Notes: a model not told the origin generated them from the sequence alone. DNA of 64,000 bases from Microbacterium lushaniae (GCF_008727775.1 NZ_CP044232.1:1674001-1738000); one strand, 5' to 3'. Shown: positions 23,429-32,668, counted from the first letter of the stretch. Program-made: numbers and translations.

Positions 23429-24915
23429 CCAGTCGCGTCTCTGCGCCACTTCGTCTCTGGCGTTCACGCAATACCCGAACACGAGGTGATCACGCCTACC
23501 TCGCATACATGATCTTGATGATGACGCTGGTCACCATCGCTCCCATCGTGCGCGCGATCTCAGTGAGCATGACCAGCGCGGAAGGAGTCGCGCTCCTCAC
23601 ATCGCCTGAGGCGCCGAGCGTCACGATGCTCGCAGTCTCGGGCATGTGGGCGTTCTCGCTGTTGCTGGGCAGAGTCCGCGGTCCTGCGCTGAGGTCTCCG
23701 TTCGTGACCCATGCGCTGGCCTCGAGCGACGTCCCCCGAGCGACCTCCTTCCGTGGACCGCTCCTCGGATCGGGGACGATGGTGGTCGCGCTCACCACTG
23801 CCGTAGGCGTCCTCATCGGCGCGAGCCTGGTCTCCACCGGACACAGCACACCCAGCGACGCCGGGCTGTTCGTCCTCGCAAGCACCTGCGTCGGCGTCAT
23901 CTCCTCCATCGCCTGGCTGGCCGGTCAGGCGATGCCGCGCGCTGCAGCGCTCATTTCCCCCGTCGTCTTCGCGCTGGGCGCGGTCACCAGCACTGTCCCG
24001 GAGATGCAGCCCTTCACCCCATGGGGATGGGTCGGCCTCGCCTACCCGGTCGCCGCGGCGACGGGAACGCTCGCGCCTATCCTCGCCGTGACCGCGACTG
24101 CCGCCGCCGCCGCGCCGGCTCTGATGAGCAGGCTCAGCATCACGCTGCTGGCTGCACAAGCGGCGCGATGGGCGGCCGCCACCTCATACGCGACCGGCAT
24201 GGAACTGGCTGCAGCCGCAACCGTCTACCAGGCGGCACCGAAGGTCGGACGCCACCTGCGTGCCGTCAGACCCGCCCTTCCAAGCCCAGTCGTGTTCCTT
24301 CTCCGCGACGCCGTGGGCGCCGCACGCACACCGGTGAGGCTCGCTGCGGCTGCTCTCGCCCTCGCTGCGGCAGCGGCGCTCTTCACGCTCTCGCTCGTCC
24401 CGGAGTGGCCCGATTGGGCACTCGGCGCGGTTGCTGGCGTCATCCTGTTCGCCGGGCTTGGTCCGTTCACCGACGGCATCCGGCACGCCGCAAGTGTCGC
24501 GTCGGACCTTCCCCTCTACGGAATCAGCGACGCACGGCTCCTCACCTACCACACGCTCTTCCCGGTCTTCGCGACGATCGCCACGTTGGTCGTCACCACC
24601 GCGGCCTGCGCGCTCCTCATCGGACACGCCATCCCGGCGATCCTCGGTTCTCTCGCCCTCGGGATCCTCGCGGTCATCGCGCGCATCGGGAACGCGCTGA
24701 AGGGGCCACTCCCACCCGCACTGCTCAGCCCGATCCCCACACCCATGGGCGACCTGGGCGCCGCCGCGCGCCTCACGTGGGCGATGGACGGCGTCCTCCT
24801 CACCGCGTTGGCCGGCGCATCCGCCGCGCTCGTCCTCCAGTCACCCGTTCTCCTGCTCGCCGTCGGCATCGCCCTCACCTCCCTCACGATCCGCCGCTGG
24901 CGCCACCGGGCGTGA
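23425..24915 (+). CDS. multi-pass ABC exporter permease
   Basis: A 496-residue integral membrane protein with roughly 12 helices, very rich in Ala/Leu/Val. It starts in the stop of the ATPase gene, so it is the likely membrane half of that exporter. The first helix follows GDHAYLAYMILMMTLVTIAP. Later stretches include AAPALMSRLSITLLAAQAAR and VILFAGLGPFTDGIRH. It does not show the standard ABC-2 permease motifs and belongs to a poorly described actinobacterial family. Substrate unknown. Confidence 0.8.
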   Translation: MTSRVSAPLRLWRSRNTRTRGDHAYLAYMILMMTLVTIAPIVRAISVSMTSAEGVALLTSPEAPSVTMLAVSGMWAFSLLLGRVRGPALRSPFVTHALASSDVPRATSFRGPLLGSGTMVVALTTAVGVLIGASLVSTGHSTPSDAGLFVLASTCVGVISSIAWLAGQAMPRAAALISPVVFALGAVTSTVPEMQPFTPWGWVGLAYPVAAATGTLAPILAVTATAAAAAPALMSRLSITLLAAQAARWAAATSYATGMELAAAATVYQAAPKVGRHLRAVRPALPSPVVFLLRDAVGAARTPVRLAAAALALAAAAALFTLSLVPEWPDWALGAVAGVILFAGLGPFTDGIRHAASVASDLPLYGISDARLLTYHTLFPVFATIATLVVTTAACALLIGHAIPAILGSLALGILAVIARIGNALKGPLPPALLSPIPTPMGDLGAAARLTWAMDGVLLTALAGASAALVLQSPVLLLAVGIALTSLTIRRWRHRA

Positions 24916-25045
24916 ACGAGCCCCTTACCTCGACTCAGGAGGGAGGTTCTCCTCACCCCACCGATGTGCATCGCACGCACGACCAATGCCAGGATGAGCG
25001 GATATGTCCGCGTTGATCGCGGGCGCCACCTGCCGAAAGGGAGTC

Positions 25046-25528
25046 ATGAGCCGCACCGCCGCCGGCCGCCGTCTGTCGCTGGTCCTCGTGGCGGTGGTCG
25101 CGACCGTGCCCCTGCTCACCGGATGCGTCGTCGTGCGCGAGGAGTGGAACGCCCTGCAGCGCGAGCGCAGCGGGACACCGGCCCCCGGCGTCGTCAAGCC
25201 GGCGATCCTCGCGGCCGATCCGCGGGTGGATGAGGTGCTGACGCTGCAGGTCGGCCCCTCCGGTTTCGCGCGGATCATGACCGTCGTCATCTCCGTCAGG
25301 GGCGATGAGCCGGTCGAGACCAGCACGGCCCTGGCGGTGCTGACCGCGGCGGCCAGCACCGCTCAGTCGGAGATCCACTACCTGGAACTGATGGTGCGAC
25401 CGGCCTCAGACACGTCTCAGGTGCTGAACCTGGAGGATGCCGCGGCGGGGCTCCCGTCCGACGTGACCTGGAGATGGCAGGACTCGGCGATCGTCGTCAC
25501 GAACCCCGACGTGCTGGACGAGCGCTGA
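25046..25528 (+). CDS. putative lipoprotein
   Basis: A 160-residue lipoprotein from the ATG at 25046, 4 bp behind AAAGGGA. The signal LVLVAVVATVPLLTGC puts the lipid-modified Cys at about residue 27, followed by VVVREEWNALQRERSGT. The mature domain, about 130 residues, is mixed alpha/beta (GPSGFARIMTVVISVRGDE, QSEIHYLELMVRPAS) with no Cys. The family is not recognised. It is a single gene ahead of the convergent DeoR gene. Confidence 0.75.
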   Translation: MSRTAAGRRLSLVLVAVVATVPLLTGCVVVREEWNALQRERSGTPAPGVVKPAILAADPRVDEVLTLQVGPSGFARIMTVVISVRGDEPVETSTALAVLTAAASTAQSEIHYLELMVRPASDTSQVLNLEDAAAGLPSDVTWRWQDSAIVVTNPDVLDER

Positions 25529-25568
25529 GGCACGGCGGACGCGACGCCGTGTCGGCTGCCGACGCGGC

Positions 25569-26372
25569 CTACGCCCGGCGGTCGGACGGCTCGACCACGC
25601 GGACCTCTACGCCGGCGGAGCGCAGGCGTTCCACCTCGTCGGTCGGGGCCTTCGCATCCGTGATGATCATGTGCACGCGTTCGGCGGGCGCGATCCGGTA
25701 GAACCCCACGTGGGCGAACTTGGTGTGATCGGCGAGGAGGACCACTCGCCGGGCGCTGTTCATCATCGCCCGCACGACGCGGGCCTCCTCCATGTTCGGC
25801 GTCGTCAGGCCGCGCTCCAGGCTCACCCCGTTGGTGCCGATGAAGGCGAAATCGCACATCACTCCATCCAGCGCCCGCTCGGCCACCTCCCCCACCAGCC
25901 CGTAGGTGTGCGGGCGGATCGTGCCGCCGGTGAGGAAGACCTCCGCCTCGTGCGGCATGAAGGTCGTGGCGATGTTCACGGCGTTGGTCACCACCGTCAG
26001 ACCCGCCCGATCCAGCAGGTGGAGCGCGAGGCGTCCGACGCTCGTCCCGGTGGCCAGGGCCACCGTGACAGCATCGCCGACCAGACTCGCTGCCTCCAGT
26101 GCGATGGCATTCTTCTCGTCGGCGAACTGATCGTCCTTCTCCACGAAGGAAGGCTCCACCAGCAGGCCCGCGCTCAGCACGGCGCCGCCATGGCTGCGGA
26201 CGACGAGGCGGTCCTGTTCGAGCTTCTCCAGGTCCTTGCGGACGGTGACTTCGGACACGCCCAGTTCGTCGGAGAGGAAGGAGACCTCGACGCTCTTGTG
26301 CTCACGCAGGAAGTCGAGGATGTACTGGCGCCGCTCGATCGCCAGCAGGCGCCTTCCACCCTCGCGCATCAT
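25569..26372 (-). CDS. DeoR/GlpR family sugar regulator
   Basis: A 267-residue repressor of sugar catabolism. The N-terminal helix-turn-helix is in residues 10-65 (AIERRQYILDFLREHKSVEV, SDELGVSEVTVRKDLEKLEQ, then RSHGGAV). A C-terminal DeoR-type sensor with a ribose-isomerase-like fold binds sugar phosphates (ALATGTSVGRLALHLLD, FLTGGTIRPHTYGLVGEVAE, TPNMEEARVVRAMM, LLADHTKFAHVGFY). It is the last gene of the uptake/dehydrogenase operon, with a 4-bp overlap to the dehydrogenase. Its likely targets are the divergent promoters at 32.4-32.7 kb. Confidence 0.92.
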   Translation of the reverse strand: MMREGGRRLLAIERRQYILDFLREHKSVEVSFLSDELGVSEVTVRKDLEKLEQDRLVVRSHGGAVLSAGLLVEPSFVEKDDQFADEKNAIALEAASLVGDAVTVALATGTSVGRLALHLLDRAGLTVVTNAVNIATTFMPHEAEVFLTGGTIRPHTYGLVGEVAERALDGVMCDFAFIGTNGVSLERGLTTPNMEEARVVRAMMNSARRVVLLADHTKFAHVGFYRIAPAERVHMIITDAKAPTDEVERLRSAGVEVRVVEPSDRRA

Positions 26373-27475
26373 CGCCCCTCAGTCCCCATCGAACGCAAGT
26401 ACTCGTTGTTGTATAGCAGGACTTTGCCGCGCACGGCGTTTCCCGAGCGGTAGAGGTCGAAGGCCCCGTTCGCGTCGTCGAGGGCGAATCGGGCGGCGAC
26501 CAGCGAGTCGCAGGTCAGTCGTCCGGTCTCGAACGCGCGCACGGAGGAGGTCCACTCCTCCCCCGGGAAGGGGCTGCTGTAGGACATCCAGGAGCCGACG
26601 AATGTCGCCTCCTTCCGTTGCAGCAGCTCGAACACATGCGGCTCGAACTCGACGGGTCGCGTCGGGCTGCCGACGGAGACGATGGTCCCCTTGCTCGCCA
26701 CCAGCTGGAGCGCACTCGTGAGCGCAGGCGACACGCCCGACGATTCGATGACGAGGTCGAAGCCGCGGCCGCCGGTCTGCTCGCGCCAGTCGTCCTGCTG
26801 CAGATCGGTGCGCTGGACCAGGTCGGCCCCGAGAGCGGTCGCCGTCGCCAGACGCGCTTCGTCGATGTCGAAAACCGTGACCTGGTCGGCGCCCAGGAGC
26901 CTGGCCCACTGCGTGGCGAAGACGCCGATGTTGCCGGCGCCGATGACGGCCACACGGCCACCGCCGTCGTACCCCGCGAGGCGGAAGGCATGCAGCGCGA
27001 CCGAGGAAGGCTCGATCATCGCGCCGGCCTCGAAGGTCATCGCGTCGGCGAGGCGGAGGAGGTTCCGTTCGGGCACGACGACGTACTCCGCCCATGCGCC
27101 GTCCACCCGCGAGCCGAGGAACGAATAGTTGCGGCACTGGCTGTAGTGGCCGGATGCGCAGTCCTGGCACTCGTCGCACGGCAGCAGAGGCACCCCGGCC
27201 ACGCGGGTGCCGAGAGCGATCTCGGTCCCCTGCCCCGCTTCGGCCACCACACCGGAGAACTCGTGACCGAGGATCAGCGGGTATCGCCGCGCCCCCGAGC
27301 CCAAGACGCGCGGCAGGTCGGATCCGCAGATGCCGCTCACCATCACCTGGACCAGCGCCTCCCCGGGCCCCGGCGTCGGTCGTTCGACGTCGCGGACTTC
27401 CAGTACGCCTGGACCCTGCAGGACGGCGGCGCGCATCAGGAGGCCGGTGTCCGTCGGCGATGCCGGTGCGCTCAC
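26369..27475 (-). CDS. zinc-dependent polyol dehydrogenase
   Basis: Medium-chain NAD(P)-dependent dehydrogenase of about 368 residues, in the GatD/sorbitol-dehydrogenase group that oxidises polyols or polyol phosphates. The catalytic zinc motif is GICGSD with GHEFSGVVAEAG. The structural zinc Cys cluster is CDECQDCASGHYSQC. The Rossmann motif is GAGNIGVFATQWA. The GTG at 27475 overlaps the phosphodiesterase stop (GTGA). The ATG at 27436 is the alternative and matches the usual family start (MRAAVLQG). It probably oxidises the alcohol freed by the upstream phosphodiesterase. Confidence 0.88.
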   Translation of the reverse strand: MSAPASPTDTGLLMRAAVLQGPGVLEVRDVERPTPGPGEALVQVMVSGICGSDLPRVLGSGARRYPLILGHEFSGVVAEAGQGTEIALGTRVAGVPLLPCDECQDCASGHYSQCRNYSFLGSRVDGAWAEYVVVPERNLLRLADAMTFEAGAMIEPSSVALHAFRLAGYDGGGRVAVIGAGNIGVFATQWARLLGADQVTVFDIDEARLATATALGADLVQRTDLQQDDWREQTGGRGFDLVIESSGVSPALTSALQLVASKGTIVSVGSPTRPVEFEPHVFELLQRKEATFVGSWMSYSSPFPGEEWTSSVRAFETGRLTCDSLVAARFALDDANGAFDLYRSGNAVRGKVLLYNNEYLRSMGTEGR

Positions 27476-28206
27476 TTGCCGGCGTCCTGATGCAGTTCGG
27501 GGTGGGCGAGATAGAAGTCGGCCCACCGCTCGAGCTCGTTCGTCGTGATGAGGGTGTGTGGGTACTTCTCGGCGATCAGCTGCATGTCGGCCAGGGAGTC
27601 CACCACCCACGGGCCCACGATGTAACCGCGCTCGGTGATCATCCGGTCGTACCGCGCAGTCAGCATCTTCACCGGCACCCCGAGCAGATCGCAGCGCATC
27701 TCCGCCATGAAGTCGAACACGTAGGGCATGGCGCAACTGCTGGTCAGGCCCAGCGGGATGTCGGCATCCAGCGTGCGCAGGCGCTCGATGCAGAAGTGAT
27801 CGAAGCTGATGATGATGCAGTCGTCGCCGATGCCGCTCTGGCGGATCAGGTCGAGGGACTTCTCCTCCAGGCCGGGATACAGGTCACCGGCCTGCTTGAG
27901 CTCGACCATCGGGGTGATCTTGCCCTTGACGATGTCGAGGGCTTCCTCGAGCGTCGCGATCCGCTCGCCGCCGGCGATCTCGAAGGACTGCAGCTCGGCG
28001 AGGGTGAAGTCGCGCACCGCACCGGACGCGTCGGTGATCCGGTCGACGTTGTAGTCGTGCATCAGGACGGGGACGCCGTCCTTGCTCAGCTGGACGTCGA
28101 ACTCGACGTGGCTGTAGTTCAGATCGACGGCCGCCTTCAGCGCGGTCACGGTGTTCTCGGGGTACTTCGCGGAGTATCCCCGATGCGCGATTGCTCTGAT
28201 CTTCAC
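27472..28206 (-). CDS. glycerophosphodiester phosphodiesterase
   Basis: A 244-residue GDPD enzyme that splits glycerophosphodiesters into glycerol-3-phosphate and an alcohol. The catalytic motifs are all present: HRGYSAKYPENT at residues 8-19, HVEFDVQLSKDGVPVLMHD with the metal Glu/Asp and the second His, and a later MVELKQ. It has no signal peptide, so it acts in the cytoplasm on imported substrate, as UgpQ does. It lies between the binding-protein gene (behind a hairpin) and the dehydrogenase gene (4-bp overlap). Confidence 0.93.
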   Translation of the reverse strand: MKIRAIAHRGYSAKYPENTVTALKAAVDLNYSHVEFDVQLSKDGVPVLMHDYNVDRITDASGAVRDFTLAELQSFEIAGGERIATLEEALDIVKGKITPMVELKQAGDLYPGLEEKSLDLIRQSGIGDDCIIISFDHFCIERLRTLDADIPLGLTSSCAMPYVFDFMAEMRCDLLGVPVKMLTARYDRMITERGYIVGPWVVDSLADMQLIAEKYPHTLITTNELERWADFYLAHPELHQDAGK

Positions 28207-28227
28207 GTTCTCTTCCCTCTTTCGGTC

Positions 28228-28263
28228 GTTCGGGCGGGCGGGTGATGACCCGCCCGCCCGAAC
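28228..28263 (-). other. intercistronic hairpin
   Basis: A perfect 16-bp inverted repeat, GTTCGGGCGGGCGGGT (28228-28243) and its complement at 28248-28263, with a 4-nt loop, lies between the binding-protein stop and the phosphodiesterase start. There is no U tract. In transporter operons such hairpins protect the upstream mRNA and partly end transcription, which would make the binding protein more abundant than the enzymes behind it. Confidence 0.75.
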
Positions 28264-28280
28264 GGTGCGATCAGTCGCTG

Positions 28281-29582
28281 TCAGTCAGCGAGGATCGCGT
28301 TCGCACGCTCGATGAAGGCGTCGAGAGAGGTCTCGATGTCGGCATCGTCGTACATGATGGCCTGGATGGTCTTCAGGAACTCCTGGTCGATCTCCGCGAA
28401 GTGCGGGCTGTTGTTGGTGTCGATGGAGTTGGCGAGCTGGTCATAGGCGACCTTGCGCTGCGGCTCCGCTTCGAACAGCTCGACGAATTCCTCGGACTCG
28501 GCGATCGCCGGCGTGAACGGCACGTAGCCGGTGTCCTTGATGAAGCGCTGTCCGCCCTCGGGGTCGTTGATCAGCCACTCCAGGAAGGCCCACGCCGGGT
28601 CCTGCTTGTCGGAGTCGGCGAGCATCACCAGGTTGGCGCCACCGGTGGGAGCGGCTGCGCGCTCACCCTCGGGCAGGAACGCGGTCTGGTAGTCGAACGT
28701 GGCGTTCTGCAGGTAACCGCCGATGCTGCCGCTGGAGTTGACGACCATGGCGACCTGTCCGCCGAGGAACATCTGACCGACGACGTTGCCGGAGTCGGTG
28801 GTCGGGGGGTAGTAGAGCGCGCCGCTGTCCTGCATCCGCTTGATGAACTCGAACGCCTCGACGCCCTCTTCGTCGAACCCGATGGCGGTGCCGTCTTCGT
28901 TGAAGAAGCTGCCGCCCTGCTGGACGATGAGCGAGATCGGCCACCAGCTCTCGTAGTTCATCGTCAGGCCGTAACGGCTGGTCTCATTGCCGTTCTTCAC
29001 GACCAGGGCGTTGGCGACCGCCTCGGTCTCCTCCCACGTGGTAGGCACCTCGAGGCCCAGCTCATCCAGGGCGGTCTTGTTCACGTGCAGCATCGGGCTG
29101 GAGCGGTTGAACGGGATGGCGTTGAGCTCGCCGTCGAACGTGATGTTGCCCATGAGGCCCTCGACGAAGGAGTCCTCCGACATGTCCGAGGACTCCAGGA
29201 ACGGGTTCAGGTCGGCGAGGACCTTGGCCTCGGCCAGCAGCGGCACGAAGGCGCGCTCGATCATGGAGATGTCGGGACCGGTGCCCGCGGGGATCGACTG
29301 CTGCAGCTTGGTGAGGGTCTCGGGGTACGAGCCCTGGAAGGTGGCGACCACCTCGACCTCGTCCTGCGACGCGTTGAAGGATTCCACGACGGCGTCGATG
29401 CTCTCGCCGTTCGTGCCGCTCATCGAGTGCCAGAACTGGATGGTGGTGGTCTCCCCCTCGGGGGCGACACCGCTGTTGCTGTCGGCTGCGGAGTCATCGC
29501 CCCCGGAGCATCCGGCCAGCAGGGTGAGCGAGGTGACGGCGGCGATGCCGATGCCTGCGCGCAGGAGTCTTTGGGTTTTCAT
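28281..29582 (-). CDS. ABC importer substrate-binding lipoprotein (UgpB-like)
   Basis: A 433-residue extracellular binding protein of the CUT1/UgpB cluster. The signal SLTLLAGC gives a lipid-modified Cys at about residue 25. The mature part opens TTIQFWHSMSGTNGESIDAV, the FWHxM phrase seen in glycerol-3-phosphate-type binding proteins, and contains SIPAGTGPDISMIERAF, then FNRSSPMLHVNKTALDELGL and GWLI-type C-terminal lobe sequence. It lies behind a GAAGGA ribosome site and precedes a phosphodiesterase gene, so glycerol-3-phosphate or a glycerophosphodiester is the likely ligand. Confidence 0.9.
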   Translation of the reverse strand: MKTQRLLRAGIGIAAVTSLTLLAGCSGGDDSAADSNSGVAPEGETTTIQFWHSMSGTNGESIDAVVESFNASQDEVEVVATFQGSYPETLTKLQQSIPAGTGPDISMIERAFVPLLAEAKVLADLNPFLESSDMSEDSFVEGLMGNITFDGELNAIPFNRSSPMLHVNKTALDELGLEVPTTWEETEAVANALVVKNGNETSRYGLTMNYESWWPISLIVQQGGSFFNEDGTAIGFDEEGVEAFEFIKRMQDSGALYYPPTTDSGNVVGQMFLGGQVAMVVNSSGSIGGYLQNATFDYQTAFLPEGERAAAPTGGANLVMLADSDKQDPAWAFLEWLINDPEGGQRFIKDTGYVPFTPAIAESEEFVELFEAEPQRKVAYDQLANSIDTNNSPHFAEIDQEFLKTIQAIMYDDADIETSLDAFIERANAILAD

Positions 29583-29620
29583 ACGTCCTTCTTCCGTGTG
29601 TATGTGATGAGGGGATTGGG

Positions 29621-30529
29621 TCACTTGATGCCTGAGTACGCGAACGCGCGGATGATGTGCTTGGCGGCGAAGAAGTACACGATCAGGATCGGCACGACGA
29701 GCACGACGTTGCCGGCCATGATGATGTTCCACTGGCTGATGCCCTCCGACTCCCGGAGCATCGCGATGCCGATGGGCAGGGGGCGAACGGCGGCGGAGTC
29801 GGTCATCACGAGCGGCCAGAAGTAGTCGTTCCAGTGCGAGACGAAGCTGAACAGCACGACCGTGGCCAGCGCCGGGATCGACATCGGCACCATGATCCGC
29901 AGCATGATGCGCCACTCGCTGGCGTTGTCGAGGCGGGCGGCCTCGATGATCTCCCGCGGGATCTGCATGAAGTACTGCCGCAGGAGGAAGACGCCGAATG
30001 CATTGGTCATCGCCGGGATGATCTGAGGCAGCAGGGTCTGGATGAGCCCCCACTCGGCCATCATCAGGTAGACCGGGATGAAGGTGACCTGGCCGGGGAT
30101 CATGAAGGCCAGCAGCACCATGCCGAACAGGATGTTCTTGAAGCGGAAGTCGTAGACCGCGAACGCGTACGCCGCCGGGATCATCAGCGCGAGCTGGATC
30201 ACGAGGATGCTCACCGTCACGATGACCGAGTTGCGGAAGTACGTCAGGAACGGCCCGGAGGTCATCGCCTCCACGTAGTTGCCGAACTGCGGCACTTCGG
30301 GGATGAGCGTGATCGGGAACGAGGAGCTCTCCGCGCTGGTCTGCAGCGAGGTCGACAGCATCCACAGGAACGGCGCGATGAATCCCGCCAGGAGGGCCAC
30401 CTTGAGCACGGCGGCCAGGACCCGGCCGATGCGCTGGGCCCAGGGCCTGCGCGGCGGGATCGAGACCTCGGGCTGCGGTGCGGGAGGGCCTGGTTCGGCC
30501 AGGACAGGTGCTGCGAGTCCGACGCTCAT
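29621..30529 (-). CDS. ABC importer permease (UgpE-like)
   Basis: A 302-residue CUT1 sugar-type permease from the ATG at 30529, with six helices. The EAA loop reads EAARLDNASEWRIMLRIMVP near residues 205-224, the contact with the ATPase. Proline-rich N-terminal 30 residues precede helix 1 (VALLAGFIAPFLWMLSTSL). Its start overlaps the partner permease stop by 4 bp, and it is followed 38 bp later by the binding-protein gene. Confidence 0.92.
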   Translation of the reverse strand: MSVGLAAPVLAEPGPPAPQPEVSIPPRRPWAQRIGRVLAAVLKVALLAGFIAPFLWMLSTSLQTSAESSSFPITLIPEVPQFGNYVEAMTSGPFLTYFRNSVIVTVSILVIQLALMIPAAYAFAVYDFRFKNILFGMVLLAFMIPGQVTFIPVYLMMAEWGLIQTLLPQIIPAMTNAFGVFLLRQYFMQIPREIIEAARLDNASEWRIMLRIMVPMSIPALATVVLFSFVSHWNDYFWPLVMTDSAAVRPLPIGIAMLRESEGISQWNIIMAGNVVLVVPILIVYFFAAKHIIRAFAYSGIK

Positions 30530-31404
30530 TGGTAGTGCACCTTCTTCGAGAGAATGCGGAAGTAGATGATCGTGAACACCGCGACCAGGACCATGAGCAC
30601 GATGCCCGAGGCGGAGGCGTAGCCGATGTTGCTCGTGCGGTTCTGGAAGATGTAATAGGCCAGCGAGGTCGTCGAGTTGTTCGGTCCGCCGCCGGTCATG
30701 ATGTTGACGGTGTCGAACACCTTCAGCGCACCGATCGTGGAGATGATCAGCATGAAGAAGAGCTGCGGCGACAGCATGGGCAGCGTGATCTTGAAGAAGA
30801 CGCGCACCGGCCCGGCGTTGTCCAGCGCGGCCGCCTCGTACAGCGACGCGGGGATGGAGTGCAGCGCGGCCAGCACGATCAGCGTGAAGTAGCCGGTGCT
30901 GTGCCACACCGAGACGATGATGATCGAGAGCATCGACGTCTCGGAGCTCTGCAACCACATCGACGTGGGGAGGCCGAGCGCTTTCAGAATCGTGTTGATG
31001 AGACCGAAGCTCGGCTCCATCATCAGCAGCCATACCAGCGAGATCGACACGATGGAGATGACGTGGGGGATGAAGATGCCCGCCTGCACGATCGAACCGA
31101 GCCTCGTGTGCCGCTTGAGCAGCAGCGCGAACAGCACGGCGAGGGTCAGGGTGATGGATACGGTCCCGAGCGTGTAGACGAGGGTGTTCCGCAGGGCGAC
31201 GTAGAAGTCGCCCCGCTGGAAGATCTCGACGTAGTTCTCCAGCCCGATGAACTCGCTCATCGCCGGGTTCAGCAGGTTGTAGTCGTTCAGGCTCAGCTGC
31301 CCGAGATAGGCGATCGGGTAGAAGACGAACAGGACGATGCCCACGATGACCGGCGCCACCATGGCATAAGGGCGCAGGCGCGGCCAGAGTGTTCCGTTAC
31401 GCAT
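30526..31404 (-). CDS. ABC importer permease (UgpA-like)
   Basis: A 292-residue CUT1 permease from the ATG at 31404, MRNGTLWPRLRPYAMVAPVI. The EAA loop is YEAAALDNAGPVRVFFKITL, followed by the typical TGGGPNNSTTSLAYYIF motif. About six helices. It overlaps the ATPase gene by 8 bp and the second permease by 4 bp, so the three are made together. With the UgpE-like protein it forms the channel for the UgpB-like binding protein. Confidence 0.92.
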   Translation of the reverse strand: MRNGTLWPRLRPYAMVAPVIVGIVLFVFYPIAYLGQLSLNDYNLLNPAMSEFIGLENYVEIFQRGDFYVALRNTLVYTLGTVSITLTLAVLFALLLKRHTRLGSIVQAGIFIPHVISIVSISLVWLLMMEPSFGLINTILKALGLPTSMWLQSSETSMLSIIIVSVWHSTGYFTLIVLAALHSIPASLYEAAALDNAGPVRVFFKITLPMLSPQLFFMLIISTIGALKVFDTVNIMTGGGPNNSTTSLAYYIFQNRTSNIGYASASGIVLMVLVAVFTIIYFRILSKKVHYQ

Positions 31405-32425
31405 GTGCCGGCCTCGCCTCCGTGACCGGCGCGTCGATGCGCACACCGTCGGCGCCGAAGCGCACGAGGTGCTCCCCCGCTACAGCGAGGTACACGTCAC
31501 GATCGACGTCGATTCCGGAGTCGGCCGACTTCACCATGAAGACGTCGTCGCCGCCGCGCACCTGGTACACCGTCTCGGACCCGAGCATTTCGCGGGTCAC
31601 GATCCGTCCCTCCGCGGTGAACGCGCCGTCCAGCGGTGCGTAGGAGAGCCTCGCGTTCTCGGGGCGGAAGCCCACCCGGATGCCGTCGGCGCCGGCCCGC
31701 GTCACGTTCATCGGGGGTATGCCCATGAACTCGGCGGTGAAGACGTTGGCGGGCTGGCGGTACATGACCTCCGGCGGTGCCATCTGCTGGATCTTGCCGC
31801 CGTTCATCAGCACGATCGTGTCGGCCATCGACATCGCCTCGCCCTGATCGTGGGTGACGTACACGAACGTGGTGCCGAGCATCTTGTGCAGCTCGATGAG
31901 CTCCACGCGCATCTGGAAGCGGAGCTTGGCGTCGAGGTTGGACAGCGGCTCGTCCATCAGGAAGACGCCGGGCTTCTTCACCATCGCGCGGGCCAGCGCC
32001 ACGCGCTGTCGCTGTCCGCCCGAGAGCGTGCTGGGCTTGCGATCGAGGTAGTCGAACAGCCCGACGGTCTTGCTGATGCTCTCCACCAGCTGCCGGCGGT
32101 CGTCGCGGGAGACCTTGTTGTTCTTCAGCCCGAATTCGATGTTCCCGCGCACCGACATGGTCGGGTAGATCGCATAGTTCTGGAACACCATGGCGATGTC
32201 GCGATCGCCGGGGCGCGCGTGCGTGACGTCTTTGCCGTCGATGAGCAGCTGACCGTGGGTCTGGGTGTCCAACCCCGCGATCATCCGCAGGAGCGTGGTC
32301 TTGCCGCATCCGGAGGGTCCGACCAGGACGGTGAACGAGCCGTCTTCGATCGTCAGGTCGAGATCACCGATGACGGTGTTCTCGCCGAACCGCTTGGTGA
32401 CGCCTTTGAACTCGATTGATCCCAC
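31397..32425 (-). CDS. ugpC: sugar ABC importer ATPase (UgpC/MsmK type)
   Basis: Energy subunit for CUT1 importers, about 342 residues. It has Walker A GPSGCGKTT, Q-loop MVFQNYAIYPTMSV, signature LSGGQRQRVALARAM, Walker B VFLMDEPLSNLDAKLR, switch THDQGEAM and a C-terminal OB-type regulatory domain of about 110 residues. I prefer the GTG at 32425, behind GGAGAAG, over the GTG at 32455. It is the first gene of the transport operon. ATPases of this type often serve several importers, so it may also power the importer at 53.9-57.0 kb, which has none. Confidence 0.92.
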   Translation of the reverse strand: MGSIEFKGVTKRFGENTVIGDLDLTIEDGSFTVLVGPSGCGKTTLLRMIAGLDTQTHGQLLIDGKDVTHARPGDRDIAMVFQNYAIYPTMSVRGNIEFGLKNNKVSRDDRRQLVESISKTVGLFDYLDRKPSTLSGGQRQRVALARAMVKKPGVFLMDEPLSNLDAKLRFQMRVELIELHKMLGTTFVYVTHDQGEAMSMADTIVLMNGGKIQQMAPPEVMYRQPANVFTAEFMGIPPMNVTRAGADGIRVGFRPENARLSYAPLDGAFTAEGRIVTREMLGSETVYQVRGGDDVFMVKSADSGIDVDRDVYLAVAGEHLVRFGADGVRIDAPVTEARPAHA

Positions 32426-32484
32426 GCGTTCTTCTCCACTCTGAGTCCTCGCCACCGATGCCCGGAACAGGCGGATGCGCCTGC

Positions 32485-32519
32485 GTTCGAATCAAAGCAG
32501 CGAACTTTCGATTCCGAAC
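32485..32519. promoter_or_regulatory. dyad in divergent promoter region (DeoR candidate)
   Basis: The 243-bp gap between the ATPase gene (minus) and the second dehydrogenase (plus) contains an imperfect dyad. GTTCGAATCAAAG (32485-32497) faces CTTTCGATTCCGAAC (32505-32519). DeoR-type regulators often bind such TTTCG/CGAAA-rich sites, and the operon encodes one. A shared operator could switch both operons together. This is inference from position and symmetry. Confidence 0.45.
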
Positions 32520-32668
32520 GTATTCATCGCATGTCGGTTGCGTTTGGTTTCGACCCTAATAGGATCGACGCACAGCGACAAGTCAGGGCGGCACCGTCGC
32601 CTCGCGCCATCCGACGCCGCCCCGACCCGCATCGCCCGTCGCGCAACAGCGCCTAAGGAAGGAGCGCC

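Noticed and set aside
28242..29825. Open frame of 527 codons opposite the binding-protein gene
   Set aside because: Composition is rich in Gly/Arg/Asp/Val with no motif; the minus-strand protein has a signal peptide, family phrases and operon context.
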